Positions 41,988-51,832 of a stretch of 64,000 nt of DNA are shown one piece after another; positions within the stretch are counted from its first letter, which is position 1, and every line of letters begins with the position of its first letter. The DNA is from CAYYYG01 sp964591375 (GTDB taxonomy: Bacteria; Patescibacteriota; Microgenomatia; UBA1406; GWC2-37-13): assembly GCA_964591375.1 (NCBI GenBank), contig CAZQAU010000007.1:1-64000 (forward strand), written 5' to 3'. A model generated the notes under the pieces. That model did not search any database. It was not told the origin of the DNA and worked only from the letters and a program-made list of their open reading frames with translations. Position numbers and translations under genes: made by a program.

Positions 41988-44075
41988 ATGAAAGTAGTAG
42001 AAGATTCCATTGAAATAAATGGACAGAAATTAACACTTCAGACTGGAAAACTAGCAAAAGCTGCAACAACTTCCATCTTTGCTCGTCTGGGCGACACGTG
42101 CGTTCTTGTAACAGTTGTAGTCGGCAATGACCATGAAGATATTGATTATCTTCCTTTACACGTCGAATACGTCGAGAAATTATACGCAGGTGGCCGAATT
42201 AAAGGTTCACGATGGGTAAAGCGAGAAGGTAAACCATCTGATGAAGCTGTTTTGAAAGGACGCATTATAGATAGATCAATTCGACCTTTATTCCCGAAGA
42301 ATCTTCGTAAAGATATTCAGGTAATCATTACATTAATGTCAGTTGATGGTGTTAATTCACCGGAAATTTTAAGTGCTATTGCTGTTTCTGCGGCTTTGCA
42401 TTTATCTCCATTACCATGGAACGGACCAATTAGTACTATCAGAATGGGATATGTTAAATCCAATGGTGGAGAAGGTACTTTGGTTGTCAATCCAACCGAA
42501 GAGGATGAGAAATTCTCAGTTTTGGATCTGGTCGTTTCTTCTACAAAGGAAAAAGTATTAATGATCGAAACAAAAGCTGATCAACTGCCTGAATCCATAA
42601 TTTTGGAAGGCTTAAAAAAAGCTAAAGAAGAAAACGCTAAAATCATTTCTTTCATTGAAAGTTTCCGAGAAAAAGCAGGTCAGCCAAAAGTAGAAGTCAC
42701 CGGAACTATGTATGATGAAAAATTACTTAATATTTTGAAAACAGATTATAAAAAACATCTTGATAACCTGATTCTTCAAAAAGCTGCAAAAGAATTTGAA
42801 GATGAAGAAGCTCTTCAGGTTGTAGTAGATGATGTATATGAAGCTAATAAAGATAGTTTTGACAAAAAAGCAATCACAAAAGCAATTGATTATCTGACAA
42901 AAAAGATGATCAAAGAGAGAGTATTATCAACAAAGAAACGTATTGATGGCCGAGATGCCGATCAGGTACGAGAAATCACTGTTGAAACTGGTATTTTGCC
43001 ACGCACACATGGATCAGCCATTTTCCAACGAGGTGATACACAGGTTTTATCGATAGTCACCTTAGGAGCACCTAACATGGGACAACTTGTAGAAAGTCCG
43101 GAAGGCATTGTTACCGAGCAATATATCCATCATTATTATATGCCTCCTTATTCAGTAGGTGAGGTAGGTCGTGTTGGTTTTCCAAGTCGTCGAGAAATAG
43201 GGCATGGTGCTTTGGCTCAAAAAGCAGTCGAACCAATTTTACCATCAGATAAAGAATTTCCATATACAATTCGTGTCGTTTCTGAAGTTATGTCCTCCAA
43301 CGGATCAACTTCAATGGCATCTACTTGTGGATCGGCATTAGCTCTTATGGATGCAGGTGTTCCTATTAAGGCTCCGGTTTCCGGAATTGCGATGGGTCTT
43401 ATGGGCAATTCAGATGATGATTACATGATTCTTACCGATATCATGGGAATTGAAGATTTCTCAGGTGATATGGATTTCAAAGTTACTGGTTCTGAAACAG
43501 GTGTTACTGCTATTCAGCTGGATGTAAAAAATGCCGGTTTGACCGATAAAATGCTCGCGGAAACTTTGGAGAAAGCCAAAGTAGCCAGACTATACATCTT
43601 AGGAAAGATGAATGCTGTAATCAATTCACCTCGGAAACAATTATCACAGTTTGCTCCAAAAGTTGTAGTACTTGAGCCTCCACAGGAGAAAATTGGTGAA
43701 ATTATAGGACCGGGAGGAAAGAACATCCGTGCTCTTATAGCCAAAACCGAAACAGAAATTGATATTACTGATGATGGAAAAGTTACTATCACTGGTGTAG
43801 ACAAAAATAAAGTCGATATGGCTGCACAACTTATTTTGAATATGGTTCGTGAAGTCAAAGTAGGCGAGATCTTTGAAGGAGAAGTAAAAAGAATGCTGCC
43901 ATTTGGCGCATTTGTAGAAGTTCTTCCTGGTAAAGAAGGGTTAGTACACGTTTCCAAGATGGGTAAAGGATTTGTTAAAGATCCATCCGACGTAGTAAAA
44001 ATTGGACAGAAAGTTAAAGTAGAAGTTTACCAGATTGATAGTCAGGGCAGAATTAATCTTCAGATGATTCAATAA
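41988..44075 (+). CDS. pnp: Polyribonucleotide nucleotidyltransferase (PNPase)
   Basis: A 695-residue 3'-5' phosphorolytic exoribonuclease. Two RNase PH domains flank a helical linker; the second carries RTHGSAIFQRGDTQ, MPPYSVGEVGR and MGLMGNSDDDYMILTDIMGIED with catalytic Asp residues. A KH domain (IGEIIGPGGKNIRALI) and S1 domain (GEIFEGEVKRMLPFGAFVEVLPGKEGLVHVS) follow. It acts in mRNA decay. The long hairpin upstream suggests post-transcriptional autocontrol. Confidence 0.98.
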   Translation: MKVVEDSIEINGQKLTLQTGKLAKAATTSIFARLGDTCVLVTVVVGNDHEDIDYLPLHVEYVEKLYAGGRIKGSRWVKREGKPSDEAVLKGRIIDRSIRPLFPKNLRKDIQVIITLMSVDGVNSPEILSAIAVSAALHLSPLPWNGPISTIRMGYVKSNGGEGTLVVNPTEEDEKFSVLDLVVSSTKEKVLMIETKADQLPESIILEGLKKAKEENAKIISFIESFREKAGQPKVEVTGTMYDEKLLNILKTDYKKHLDNLILQKAAKEFEDEEALQVVVDDVYEANKDSFDKKAITKAIDYLTKKMIKERVLSTKKRIDGRDADQVREITVETGILPRTHGSAIFQRGDTQVLSIVTLGAPNMGQLVESPEGIVTEQYIHHYYMPPYSVGEVGRVGFPSRREIGHGALAQKAVEPILPSDKEFPYTIRVVSEVMSSNGSTSMASTCGSALALMDAGVPIKAPVSGIAMGLMGNSDDDYMILTDIMGIEDFSGDMDFKVTGSETGVTAIQLDVKNAGLTDKMLAETLEKAKVARLYILGKMNAVINSPRKQLSQFAPKVVVLEPPQEKIGEIIGPGGKNIRALIAKTETEIDITDDGKVTITGVDKNKVDMAAQLILNMVREVKVGEIFEGEVKRMLPFGAFVEVLPGKEGLVHVSKMGKGFVKDPSDVVKIGQKVKVEVYQIDSQGRINLQMIQ

Positions 44076-44102
44076 GTGTAATTAAAGACTGTAGTATAAG
44101 TT

Positions 44103-44149
44103 AAAGCGTGTTCGAGCCGAAGTAAACGGTATCGAGCACGCTTTTTTTT
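44103..44149 (+). terminator. Intrinsic terminator after pnp
   Basis: Stem AGCGTGTTCGA (left) pairs with TCGAGCACGCT (right) with one G-T pair, followed by eight T residues. The loop has a small inner pairing GCCG/CGGT. Confidence 0.9.
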
Positions 44150-44209
44150 AATATGATATAAACTTACATTTTTTATTTGTAGGACATTGATTTTTGTTCC
44201 TTAGAACTA

Positions 44210-44215
44210 TACAAT
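44210..44215 (+). promoter_or_regulatory. ftsK -10 box, predicted leaderless
   Basis: TACAAT, 8 nt before the ATG at 44224. No Shine-Dalgarno sequence is present between them. Confidence 0.45.
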
Positions 44216-44223
44216 GTACTATT

Positions 44224-46434
44224 ATGGCTCGTAAAAAGAAACTTTTTAAGATACCTTTCATTAGTTTTAAAATTAACGGTAAAACAATTTTAAATATTAT
44301 CGGATTTTGTATTCTGGTTGCTGGTGTGATAAGTTTATTGTCATTCCTGCGTTTTTTGGGTATTAGTGAATTAGATGGGAAGTTTCTACAGGATATCAAT
44401 AGTTCACTCGTAGAAAAGTTCGGATTATTATCGATCTTCGTTCCTTTTATTATCATTATGTTTTCCGGACATTTTTTTAATGGCAAGAAACTTAAACTGA
44501 TACAGTTTAATGTCAGTTTTGGTACGCTCATGCTATTTGTAGCATTTCTCGGATTTTTCCAGACAGGTATATGGGGAAAAAATATTTTCGACAATCTAAC
44601 TCAAGATTTTTCACTAGCAGGAGCACTGATCATTCTTTTGATAACGTTAGTTATTGGTCTTGTCTTATTTTTAGACACATCTATTGACGTGTTTTTGATA
44701 CTGGCTCTTAAATCTGTAAAAGTAGGCATGCACTTTTTTAAACATCATGTAGTGCGCACCTTATTTGCAGAAAAGAAGGGCGGTCCAGTTATTAAACAGG
44801 CAGGAAAAGGCAAAGAAGGTGAATTTATCCGTTCTGAAGAAACTCCGAAAGCGAATGTTGAACCAAAAAAACCAGCCACCGTACCGGCACCCGCACCTCA
44901 GCCTATTTTAGTGAATCAACCAAAGAAAGACCTGGTAACTACAGCCGGTCTGAATTTGAAATCTCCGATGTCACCGACAATGTCTTCTACATGGGTTTAT
45001 CCGCCTCTTAACTTATTGCAGGAAGTTAGTCAGAAAGAAGCTTTACGAGGAGACGTCAAAAAAAATGCCGATGTTATTGAAAAAACTCTCGATAGTTTTG
45101 GTATCCGTGCTCGTGTAGCTGAAGTTAATTTTGGTCCTGCTGTAACTCAGTATGCTCTGGAGATCACCATGGGGACTAAATTGTCGAAAATTACTGCATT
45201 AGGTAATGATTTGGCATTAGCACTGGCTACTCCTACAGGTACTGTCAGAATTGAAGCGCCCATTCCTGGGCGTTCAATGGTTGGTATTGAACTGCCTAAT
45301 ATTCGTCCTGAGATCGTCACTCTTAAACAAATGCTTGGTTCACCAATATTTACTTCGAATCCGGATCCATTACTAGTACCAATGGGACTCGATGTCGCTG
45401 GTGAGCCGCAGCCAACCAGTATAGCCAAAATGCCTCACGTACTGATCGCGGGTACAACAGGTTCCGGAAAGTCGGTACTTTTGAATGCATGGATTACGAC
45501 TTTCCTTTTCCGTACCAAACCCAGTGAATTGCAGATGATTTTAGTAGATCCAAAGCGTGTAGAACTTGCTTTATATAATGGTATTCCACATCTATTAACT
45601 GAAGTTATTGTTGAGCCTGATAAGATTTTATCCGCCTTACGATGGACGGTGAGTGAAATGGAAAATAGATACAAAGAATTTGCAAAAGTGGGAGTCAGAA
45701 ACCTAGAAGGATATAATAAGCTGGAAGGAATTCAAAAAAAGCCATACATCGTTTTTGTTATTGATGAACTTGCAGATCTGATGATGTTTGCATCCAATGA
45801 TGCTGAAGATCTCATTACGCGTATCGCTCAAATGGCACGTGCTACAGGAATTCATTTGGTTTTGGCTACCCAAAGACCATCTGTTGATGTCATTACCGGT
45901 TTAATGAAAGCTAATATCCCATCCCGTGTAGCATTTAGCGTATCATCGATGATCGATTCACGTGTTATCATCGATTCGCCTGGGGCGGAAAAATTACTCG
46001 GAAAAGGTGATATGTTGTATCTGCCAGCAGATCAGGCAAAGCCACGTCGTATCCAAGGTGCATTTATAACCGAAAAGGAAGTGCATGAAGTAGTAAACTT
46101 TTTGAAGGCGCAAGTTCCTGAAGTACACTATACAGAAGAAATCACTGAGTCAAGTACGCCTTTAGCAGGCCGCGGTGGCACAATGGTTGCAGGAGGTGGA
46201 GGAGATCAGGATCCTTTCTTTAATCAGGCAGTCGAAATTATTTCGCAGTTTGATAAAGCATCCGCATCTCTACTTCAGCGTAGATTAAAGGTGGGATATG
46301 CACGTGCAGCCCGCTTACTGGATGAATTGGAAGCGGCTGGTTATGTTGGACCTGCTGAAGGTTCCAAACCTCGTGAAGTAATCAAAAGACCAGGTTCACC
46401 TACAGTTGAGAGCGATGTACAGCCTATGGGGTAA
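44224..46434 (+). CDS. ftsK: FtsK/SpoIIIE DNA translocase
   Basis: About 736 residues. It has four N-terminal membrane segments (about 20-160), a Lys/Pro-rich linker, and the RecA-like motor with VLIAGTTGSGKSVLLNAW (Walker A), YIVFVIDELADLMM (Walker B) and LATQRPSVDVITG. A C-terminal winged-helix gamma domain (LLQRRLKVGYARAARLLDELE) would recognise polar DNA sequences. It pumps chromosomal DNA across the division septum. A TTG at 44194 is in frame, but the ATG at 44224 is preferred. Confidence 0.97.
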   Translation: MARKKKLFKIPFISFKINGKTILNIIGFCILVAGVISLLSFLRFLGISELDGKFLQDINSSLVEKFGLLSIFVPFIIIMFSGHFFNGKKLKLIQFNVSFGTLMLFVAFLGFFQTGIWGKNIFDNLTQDFSLAGALIILLITLVIGLVLFLDTSIDVFLILALKSVKVGMHFFKHHVVRTLFAEKKGGPVIKQAGKGKEGEFIRSEETPKANVEPKKPATVPAPAPQPILVNQPKKDLVTTAGLNLKSPMSPTMSSTWVYPPLNLLQEVSQKEALRGDVKKNADVIEKTLDSFGIRARVAEVNFGPAVTQYALEITMGTKLSKITALGNDLALALATPTGTVRIEAPIPGRSMVGIELPNIRPEIVTLKQMLGSPIFTSNPDPLLVPMGLDVAGEPQPTSIAKMPHVLIAGTTGSGKSVLLNAWITTFLFRTKPSELQMILVDPKRVELALYNGIPHLLTEVIVEPDKILSALRWTVSEMENRYKEFAKVGVRNLEGYNKLEGIQKKPYIVFVIDELADLMMFASNDAEDLITRIAQMARATGIHLVLATQRPSVDVITGLMKANIPSRVAFSVSSMIDSRVIIDSPGAEKLLGKGDMLYLPADQAKPRRIQGAFITEKEVHEVVNFLKAQVPEVHYTEEITESSTPLAGRGGTMVAGGGGDQDPFFNQAVEIISQFDKASASLLQRRLKVGYARAARLLDELEAAGYVGPAEGSKPREVIKRPGSPTVESDVQPMG

Positions 46435-46454
46435 TGCCTTCAATACTTCGATAG

Positions 46455-47414
46455 TTATAAATACTTATCTATATTTGCATTATGTTCTTCCAAGGTCTTG
46501 GCATAATGCATTTTGCCTGTAAGATCGGAAATATAATACCAGTAAGGGGTAGAATTATCAGCTTGAGCTACTGCTTGTATCGATTCCAACCCTGGGCTGC
46601 AAATGGGCCCCGGTGGTAAGCCAATTACTTTATATGTGTTGTAAGGTGAGTTTATTTCCAGATCATCAGTAGAAAGCTCTTTTTTCCACCATCGTTTTTC
46701 TCCTGGTTGATATCCAAGAATGTACTGAACAGTGGCATCGATATTAAGATGCCATTCTTCCTGTAATCGTTTCAACAGAATGTTGGCTACTTGTTGCTTG
46801 TCTTCCGGTGTTCGAGCTTCACGTTCTACTAATGAAGCTAATATAATAACTTGTTTTTCCGTGAGATTTCTCTGCTTTGCCTCTGCACGAAGTTTACTAT
46901 CAAATTTAGAATCAAATGTATTCTTAAGTATTGATAGTATCTTTTCTGTATTTGCACCACTGGGGATACGGTAGGTCTCGGGAAATAAATAGCCTTCTTC
47001 AGCCGCATTGGTAAACTCCATTTCCGGAATTTGAAATTTTTGTGCGATAATTTCCGCGACTTCTTCTTTACGAAGACCTTCAATGATTGTAACCCAACTG
47101 TCTTCTGTACCGTGAGTAAGTGATTTAGCCACCTCCTCGGCTGTCATAGATGGGGAAAGAATAAATTTTCCGGCTTGTATTGTCTTTTCAATTCCTAAAC
47201 GTTTGACCACTAAATAAAAAACTAATTTACTACGAATAAGTTTCTCATTAGCGAGTTTATTGGTAATTGAATTCATACTCTCGCCAGACTTAACTTCAAA
47301 TGTTTGTGTATCTGTATCATTTTTATCAACTGGTAAAGTTCCTTCTCTATATACTGTGTAAGTACCAACCAATGCAACTAAAGTAATAATAAATAGTGTG
47401 ATAAATTTTTTCAT
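46455..47414 (-). CDS. mltG: Endolytic murein transglycosylase MltG
   Basis: About 319 residues of the YceG family. It has an N-terminal signal anchor (KKFITLFIITLVALVGTY), a LysM-like region (FEVKSGESMNSITNKLANEKLI), and a catalytic domain with the Glu in LASLVEREA and the family block NSPYNTYKVIGLPPGPICSPGLESI. It cuts nascent glycan strands and sets their length. A start at 47429 would overlap the upstream gene by 14 nt; the ATG at 47414 directly follows its stop. Confidence 0.94.
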   Translation of the reverse strand: MKKFITLFIITLVALVGTYTVYREGTLPVDKNDTDTQTFEVKSGESMNSITNKLANEKLIRSKLVFYLVVKRLGIEKTIQAGKFILSPSMTAEEVAKSLTHGTEDSWVTIIEGLRKEEVAEIIAQKFQIPEMEFTNAAEEGYLFPETYRIPSGANTEKILSILKNTFDSKFDSKLRAEAKQRNLTEKQVIILASLVEREARTPEDKQQVANILLKRLQEEWHLNIDATVQYILGYQPGEKRWWKKELSTDDLEINSPYNTYKVIGLPPGPICSPGLESIQAVAQADNSTPYWYYISDLTGKMHYAKTLEEHNANIDKYL

Positions 47415-47415
47415 A

Positions 47416-48678
47416 TTATTCGATTTCATAAATTGGAAAATTTTGTAAAGTTATTTTAGCTTCTTCAATGAGATATTTGTCACAAGAATATAAAAGCATT
47501 AGCGGCTCGTGAGGATCTACTTTTTCATCCAGCTTACGAAGTAAATAAATACCTGCATACTTATCTTTTGGTGCTCCAAGAAGTTTCGCAATAGTATTTA
47601 AGTTATAGTTATTAATATTTTTTACTTTTCCTGATTTATCTGTGCAAATTTCAGATTTATGTGCCTTTGTTTTAAATGTATCTGAATCTATCTGATCGTT
47701 ACCATCTTGAGCTTTAAGTATCTCACGGAATTTTTTTAATGCTTCTCCGGATGCTAAAATGCGACGTGCTTCGTCTTCACCATTTTTTTTAATTTTTGCA
47801 CCTTCATAACATATATCAAGTAATTTACCTGCTAATCGCAATGCTTTAGCTTCCAGATTTAGAGGACGATCCTTTTTTTGTTCAAGTACGTACAATACAT
47901 CTCTTGCCTCAAGATAAGGCCCAACACCGCGACCGGCTGGTTCAAGCATTTCATTCACATCGGCGATTACCTTTACATTAAATTTTTCACCTAACATACG
48001 GAATTTATTAGCAACTTTTTCTGCATCTGAAAAATGTCTAATCTTCATAGTACGCCCAACAGGAAGATCTAAAATTAAATGATTTGTCGAAGCAGCAATT
48101 TTTTTAGCCATAATAGAAACTATTACTTTATCGAAAGATTCAAAGGACAATGGTTCTTCTATTCGAATGATAATATCATCTGCAGGTGCGATTCCTAAGT
48201 GTCCACCCCATACCACACAACCACCAACAGTATTAACAATTTTTTCAATCTGATGTGGAGTGAAATTTACATTCGCTAGTACTTCCATAACATCTGCCGT
48301 TCCGGCTGGACTGGTAATCGCTCGAGAGGAAGATTTTGGTATTTTAAAACCTGCTGCTGCAATGATTGGGACGAGAATCATTGTAGTTCTTGTACCAGCT
48401 ACACCACCTGTTGAATGCTTATCTGCAACAATTCCATCAAAATGGAGCTGGGTGCCTGTTTCGACCATTGCTTTTGTGAAATGAAAAAGCTCATCTTCTG
48501 AAAATCCTTCTTTAAATGAAGCAGCGACGAAGTATGTAGTTAGAATATCATTCAGTCGACGATGTCCAATTTCGTCCATAAGAGTATATATTTCTTTATA
48601 TGTAAGTTTCTTTCCGAGTAATTTTTTTTGTATTGCTTTAACTGCCTCCAAATGTTTCGATGATGTTTGTGTTGTCAT
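47416..48678 (-). CDS. AMP phosphorylase/thymidine phosphorylase family enzyme
   Basis: A 420-residue nucleoside or nucleotide phosphorylase. DKHSTGGVAGTRTTMILVP is shared by the family, while SSRAITSPAGTADVMEVLANV and CVVWGGHLGIAPADDIIIRIE match archaeal and CPR AMP phosphorylases better than classical thymidine phosphorylase. The usual about 80-residue N-terminal domain of AMP phosphorylase is missing. It would convert AMP and phosphate to adenine and ribose-1,5-bisphosphate, or act on nucleosides. Its partners (ribose-1,5-bisphosphate isomerase, RuBisCO) are not in the window. Confidence 0.9.
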   Translation of the reverse strand: MTTQTSSKHLEAVKAIQKKLLGKKLTYKEIYTLMDEIGHRRLNDILTTYFVAASFKEGFSEDELFHFTKAMVETGTQLHFDGIVADKHSTGGVAGTRTTMILVPIIAAAGFKIPKSSSRAITSPAGTADVMEVLANVNFTPHQIEKIVNTVGGCVVWGGHLGIAPADDIIIRIEEPLSFESFDKVIVSIMAKKIAASTNHLILDLPVGRTMKIRHFSDAEKVANKFRMLGEKFNVKVIADVNEMLEPAGRGVGPYLEARDVLYVLEQKKDRPLNLEAKALRLAGKLLDICYEGAKIKKNGEDEARRILASGEALKKFREILKAQDGNDQIDSDTFKTKAHKSEICTDKSGKVKNINNYNLNTIAKLLGAPKDKYAGIYLLRKLDEKVDPHEPLMLLYSCDKYLIEEAKITLQNFPIYEIE

Positions 48679-48701
48679 TTTGTTAAATGATTATTAATAC
48701 A

Positions 48702-50333
48702 TTAAGACTGTGTGCCTGTATATAACTCAGTAATTTTTTTTCGATATTCTTTAACTTTAAATATCATTTGAGTGAGTAAGTACATTTCGCGCACACTGAA
48801 GATCCATGATAATAATAAATATAGCAAAAAATAAAAACAGAGTACAGTGACGATCAGGAGAAAGACATTTATCGTACGAGTAGTGTCAAAAATTAATCCA
48901 TCCAGTAGATCCTTTAAACTATTGGCTGCATAAGCAGATATAAATGCTGCCGAAAGCATTTTCATGGTCTCCATAAAAATTAACTTTATATTAAAGTTTT
49001 TAAGCTTGAGATATAAAACACTCAGCAGTAACAAAACACTCGCTATCATAGAAATAGAGAAAGAAATTCCTAGCGACCATACTGGCATTTTTAGATACAT
49101 AATAAAATAAACGCTTAATACTGCATTTAGAATGACTGAAAATATACCAATATAAAAGGGAGTTTTACTGTCGAAAATAGCATAGAAACATCGTGTGAGA
49201 AAATAATAAATGGAATGAAAAGGAAGTGAGATGGAAAAATATGAAAGTGTTAATGCGGTTAAGTTTGTTCCCTGCCAATCGAATTTTTCAGAACCGTAAA
49301 ACATACGCACAAGCGGTGTTCGAGCAAATATAAAAAAAGCTGCCATCGGAATAGTTAAGAAAAATAAATTTAGGATTGAGTCCACTATAACTTTTTTGAA
49401 CTGATCAGTATTATTTTCATTGTACATTTCAGATAAATAAGGAAGCGATGCCTGACCGAATGCAATTCCAATCACGGATACAGGCAGTAGTTGTAAATGC
49501 TGTGCTAAATAAAAAATAGTATAGGAGCCTGAACCTAGTAAAGTAGTGAGTGTTAAATCAACGGTTGCGTCAATTTGAGCCACAACTACGGTAAAGATAC
49601 GTGGTATAGCTATAAGAAAAAATTCCCATAGAGCTTTGGTTGGCTTGATAACAAACTGATATTTAAAATCACTAAAAGACATTACAGGAATTTGAATAAC
49701 AAAAAAAATTACAGCACCAAGTATTACGCCGATGACAGGTGCTAAGAGAGAATAAGAAGATGCAAACGTAAAGGTAGCCAGAATTATCGCTAAGTTATAA
49801 ATAATCGGTGCAATTGCTGGCAATAAAAACATTTTTCGAGCTTGGCTAATGCCAGTAAGAAAATTGCCAAATATCAAGAATGGTAGTTGGCCGAGTAGCA
49901 GTAATTCTGAATAGTAAGTAATAACACGAGTTTTGGAATCACTAAAACCAGGTGTAATAATCTGCATTATATGTCCTAAAAAGAGCATAATGATGAGTAC
50001 TAATCCAAAAAGAGTTACTATGATAATATTCATCACAGAAGAGATAGTTACGCTCTGTAATTCCTTGTTTTTATCATACTTAATAAAAAATGGAATAAAG
50101 GATGTAGTTAATGCTCCCGTAATGAGGATTTCAAAAATTAAATCCGGAATACGAAATGCTGCGAAAAATATATCTAGCTGTTCTTTAGTAAAATATGCAG
50201 TTAGAGTACGGTATCGCAAAAAACCAAAAATGCGCGCAATCATGACCATTGTAGCTATCAGAATAGTCGATGAAATAATGCTCGTTTGTTTGGCAAAGAT
50301 AATTTGTTTTGTCTTTCCTAAAAATTTGTCCAT
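48702..50333 (-). CDS. murJ: Lipid II flippase MurJ
   Basis: A 543-residue membrane protein of the MurJ/MviN family with about 14 segments. It has MVMIARIFGFLRYRTLTAYFTKEQLDIFFAAFRIPDLIFEI at the N-terminus and IAIPRIFTVVVAQID mid-protein. It moves lipid II across the membrane. The start has a good AGGAGA sequence 8 nt upstream, one of the clearer ribosome-binding sites here. It is divergent from mraZ. Confidence 0.95.
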   Translation of the reverse strand: MDKFLGKTKQIIFAKQTSIISSTILIATMVMIARIFGFLRYRTLTAYFTKEQLDIFFAAFRIPDLIFEILITGALTTSFIPFFIKYDKNKELQSVTISSVMNIIIVTLFGLVLIIMLFLGHIMQIITPGFSDSKTRVITYYSELLLLGQLPFLIFGNFLTGISQARKMFLLPAIAPIIYNLAIILATFTFASSYSLLAPVIGVILGAVIFFVIQIPVMSFSDFKYQFVIKPTKALWEFFLIAIPRIFTVVVAQIDATVDLTLTTLLGSGSYTIFYLAQHLQLLPVSVIGIAFGQASLPYLSEMYNENNTDQFKKVIVDSILNLFFLTIPMAAFFIFARTPLVRMFYGSEKFDWQGTNLTALTLSYFSISLPFHSIYYFLTRCFYAIFDSKTPFYIGIFSVILNAVLSVYFIMYLKMPVWSLGISFSISMIASVLLLLSVLYLKLKNFNIKLIFMETMKMLSAAFISAYAANSLKDLLDGLIFDTTRTINVFLLIVTVLCFYFLLYLLLSWIFSVREMYLLTQMIFKVKEYRKKITELYTGTQS

Positions 50334-50518
50334 TATTGATCTCTCCTGAATAATTATACTTATGTAAAACCATTTTATCTATTGCTTAATAGATATTTCT
50401 ATACTCATTTTCACATCACTTATTTGCTTCTTCATAAATTTTTCTTATCGTAAATATATCGTTTTTTTGATGTGAGCATTTTGATATGGTTTTATATAAA
50501 AAAATACTCCTTATGCCA

Positions 50519-50570
50519 TTGACATTTAGATCAAAATGGCGAATAATGGTTTTATATGGTGTTTTTTGGT
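50519..50570 (+). promoter_or_regulatory. mraZ promoter with 10-nt-spaced MraZ boxes
   Basis: -35 TTGACA (50519-50524), 17-nt spacer, -10 AATAAT (50542-50547). TGG motifs start at 50537, 50547, 50557 and 50567, exactly 10 nt apart, the periodicity of MraZ operators (TGGG-type boxes). They overlap the -10, the predicted start site and the first codons of mraZ. The transcript would begin next to the ATG at 50556. Confidence 0.75.
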
Positions 50571-50951
50571 GAATATCAAGTTTCTTTTACTGCACCGGGC
50601 AGAATTGTACTTCCCAAAAAGCTCCGTGAACTTTTAAAAGGAAATACATTTGTTTTAACAAAAGGTTTTGATAATTGCTTAGCAGGATATGACAAAGAAG
50701 ACTGGGAATTGAGAGCGAAAGAACTTTTAAATGTTTCACTATTGGAACGTGAGAACCTTGAAAAAAGAAGATTCTTGTTTTCATCGGCAGTCTATTTGGA
50801 AATAGACGATCAGGGGAGATTTGTTGTACCTAAAAATCTACTCCTCTATGGATCATTAAGTCAAAAAGTAGTGATTGTCGGAACAGGTGATCATTTCGAA
50901 ATCTGGGATGGAAATAAATGGGATCTATATACAAAGAACATGAAAGATTGA
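50556..50951 (+). CDS. mraZ: Transcriptional regulator MraZ
   Basis: A 131-residue protein with two AbrB-like repeats: TAPGRIVLPKKLRELL (about 12-27) and DDQGRFVVPKNLLLYG (about 87-102), each followed by LTKGFDNCLAGY or VIVGTGDHFEIWD. It is the first gene of the division/cell-wall cluster and normally represses its own promoter through the TGG boxes described. It starts leaderless or nearly so. Confidence 0.95.
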   Translation: MVFFGEYQVSFTAPGRIVLPKKLRELLKGNTFVLTKGFDNCLAGYDKEDWELRAKELLNVSLLERENLEKRRFLFSSAVYLEIDDQGRFVVPKNLLLYGSLSQKVVIVGTGDHFEIWDGNKWDLYTKNMKD

Positions 50952-50974
50952 TATAATAGCACTTTGATATAAAT

Positions 50975-51829
50975 ATGCATACTCCAGTACTAGCAGATCA
51001 AGCAATTGATGCTCTGCAAATAAAAAAAGGCGGATTATATATAGATGCCACTGCCGGTGAAGGTGGACATGTGATACGTATATTGGATCTCGGAGGTAAA
51101 GTTTTGGCTATCGACTGGGATGAGTCGCAGATTCAAAATATAAAATCTAAATTTCGTCATGACAACCTATTATTGGAAACAGGTAGTTTTGCCGATATTG
51201 AATCTATAGCTCAGAAAAACAATTTCTTACCTGTCGACGGAATTCTTTTCGATTTTGGCTTGTCAATGAAGCAAATTAGAGAATCAGGACGCGGATTCTC
51301 TTATAATAATCCGGCAGAGAAATTGGATATGCGCATCGATGGTAAGGAAGGTATCACAGCTGAAGAAATTATTAATAGTTACAGTGTACAAGATTTATAT
51401 GAAACGTTTTCAAAATATTCTGAAGAATTCCATTCTTTACCAATTGCTGAAGCTATTGGCCGGGCCCGTGATGTAAGACCAATTCGAACAGTAGGTCAGC
51501 TTACTTTTGCGATTGATCGTGCAATTAAAACATGCACAATGGGGCACCGTCACGGTAGAGAAATTTATGCAACAATTTTTCAAGCGCTAAGAATTGTAGT
51601 TAATGATGAGTTTGATCAGATAAAAAAAGGAATTGAAGGAGCTGTCAAAATTTTAAAACCGGAAGGGAGAATAGTGACAATAACCTTCCATTCTCTCGAA
51701 GATAGAATAGTAAAACGGTTTGTTGAAGCAAATGATTTACAGTTTTTAAAAAAACACGTTATAAAAGGTGATTATCGGAAGTCGTTTGAACGCTCAGCTA
51801 AGCTGAGGACAATTATAAAAAAAATATAA
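50975..51829 (+). CDS. rsmH: 16S rRNA m4C1402 methyltransferase RsmH
   Basis: A 284-residue methyltransferase with HTPVLADQAIDAL at the N-terminus, the SAM-binding YIDATAGEGGHVIRIL, FDFGLSMKQIRESGRGFSYNNPAEKLDMRID and the C-terminal IVTITFHSLEDRIVKRF. It methylates C1402 in the ribosomal P site. It stands in its standard place after mraZ, with a 23-nt gap. Confidence 0.97.
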   Translation: MHTPVLADQAIDALQIKKGGLYIDATAGEGGHVIRILDLGGKVLAIDWDESQIQNIKSKFRHDNLLLETGSFADIESIAQKNNFLPVDGILFDFGLSMKQIRESGRGFSYNNPAEKLDMRIDGKEGITAEEIINSYSVQDLYETFSKYSEEFHSLPIAEAIGRARDVRPIRTVGQLTFAIDRAIKTCTMGHRHGREIYATIFQALRIVVNDEFDQIKKGIEGAVKILKPEGRIVTITFHSLEDRIVKRFVEANDLQFLKKHVIKGDYRKSFERSAKLRTIIKKI

Positions 51830-51832
51830 ACT

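Noticed and set aside
43217..43957. Leftward ORFs inside pnp
   Set aside because: Antisense to conserved PNPase motifs; no domain or start signal.
50411..50475. TCACATCA/TGATGTGA inverted repeat between murJ and mraZ
   Set aside because: The arms are 8 bp with 49 nt between them in AT-rich DNA; too weak to call a site without conservation.
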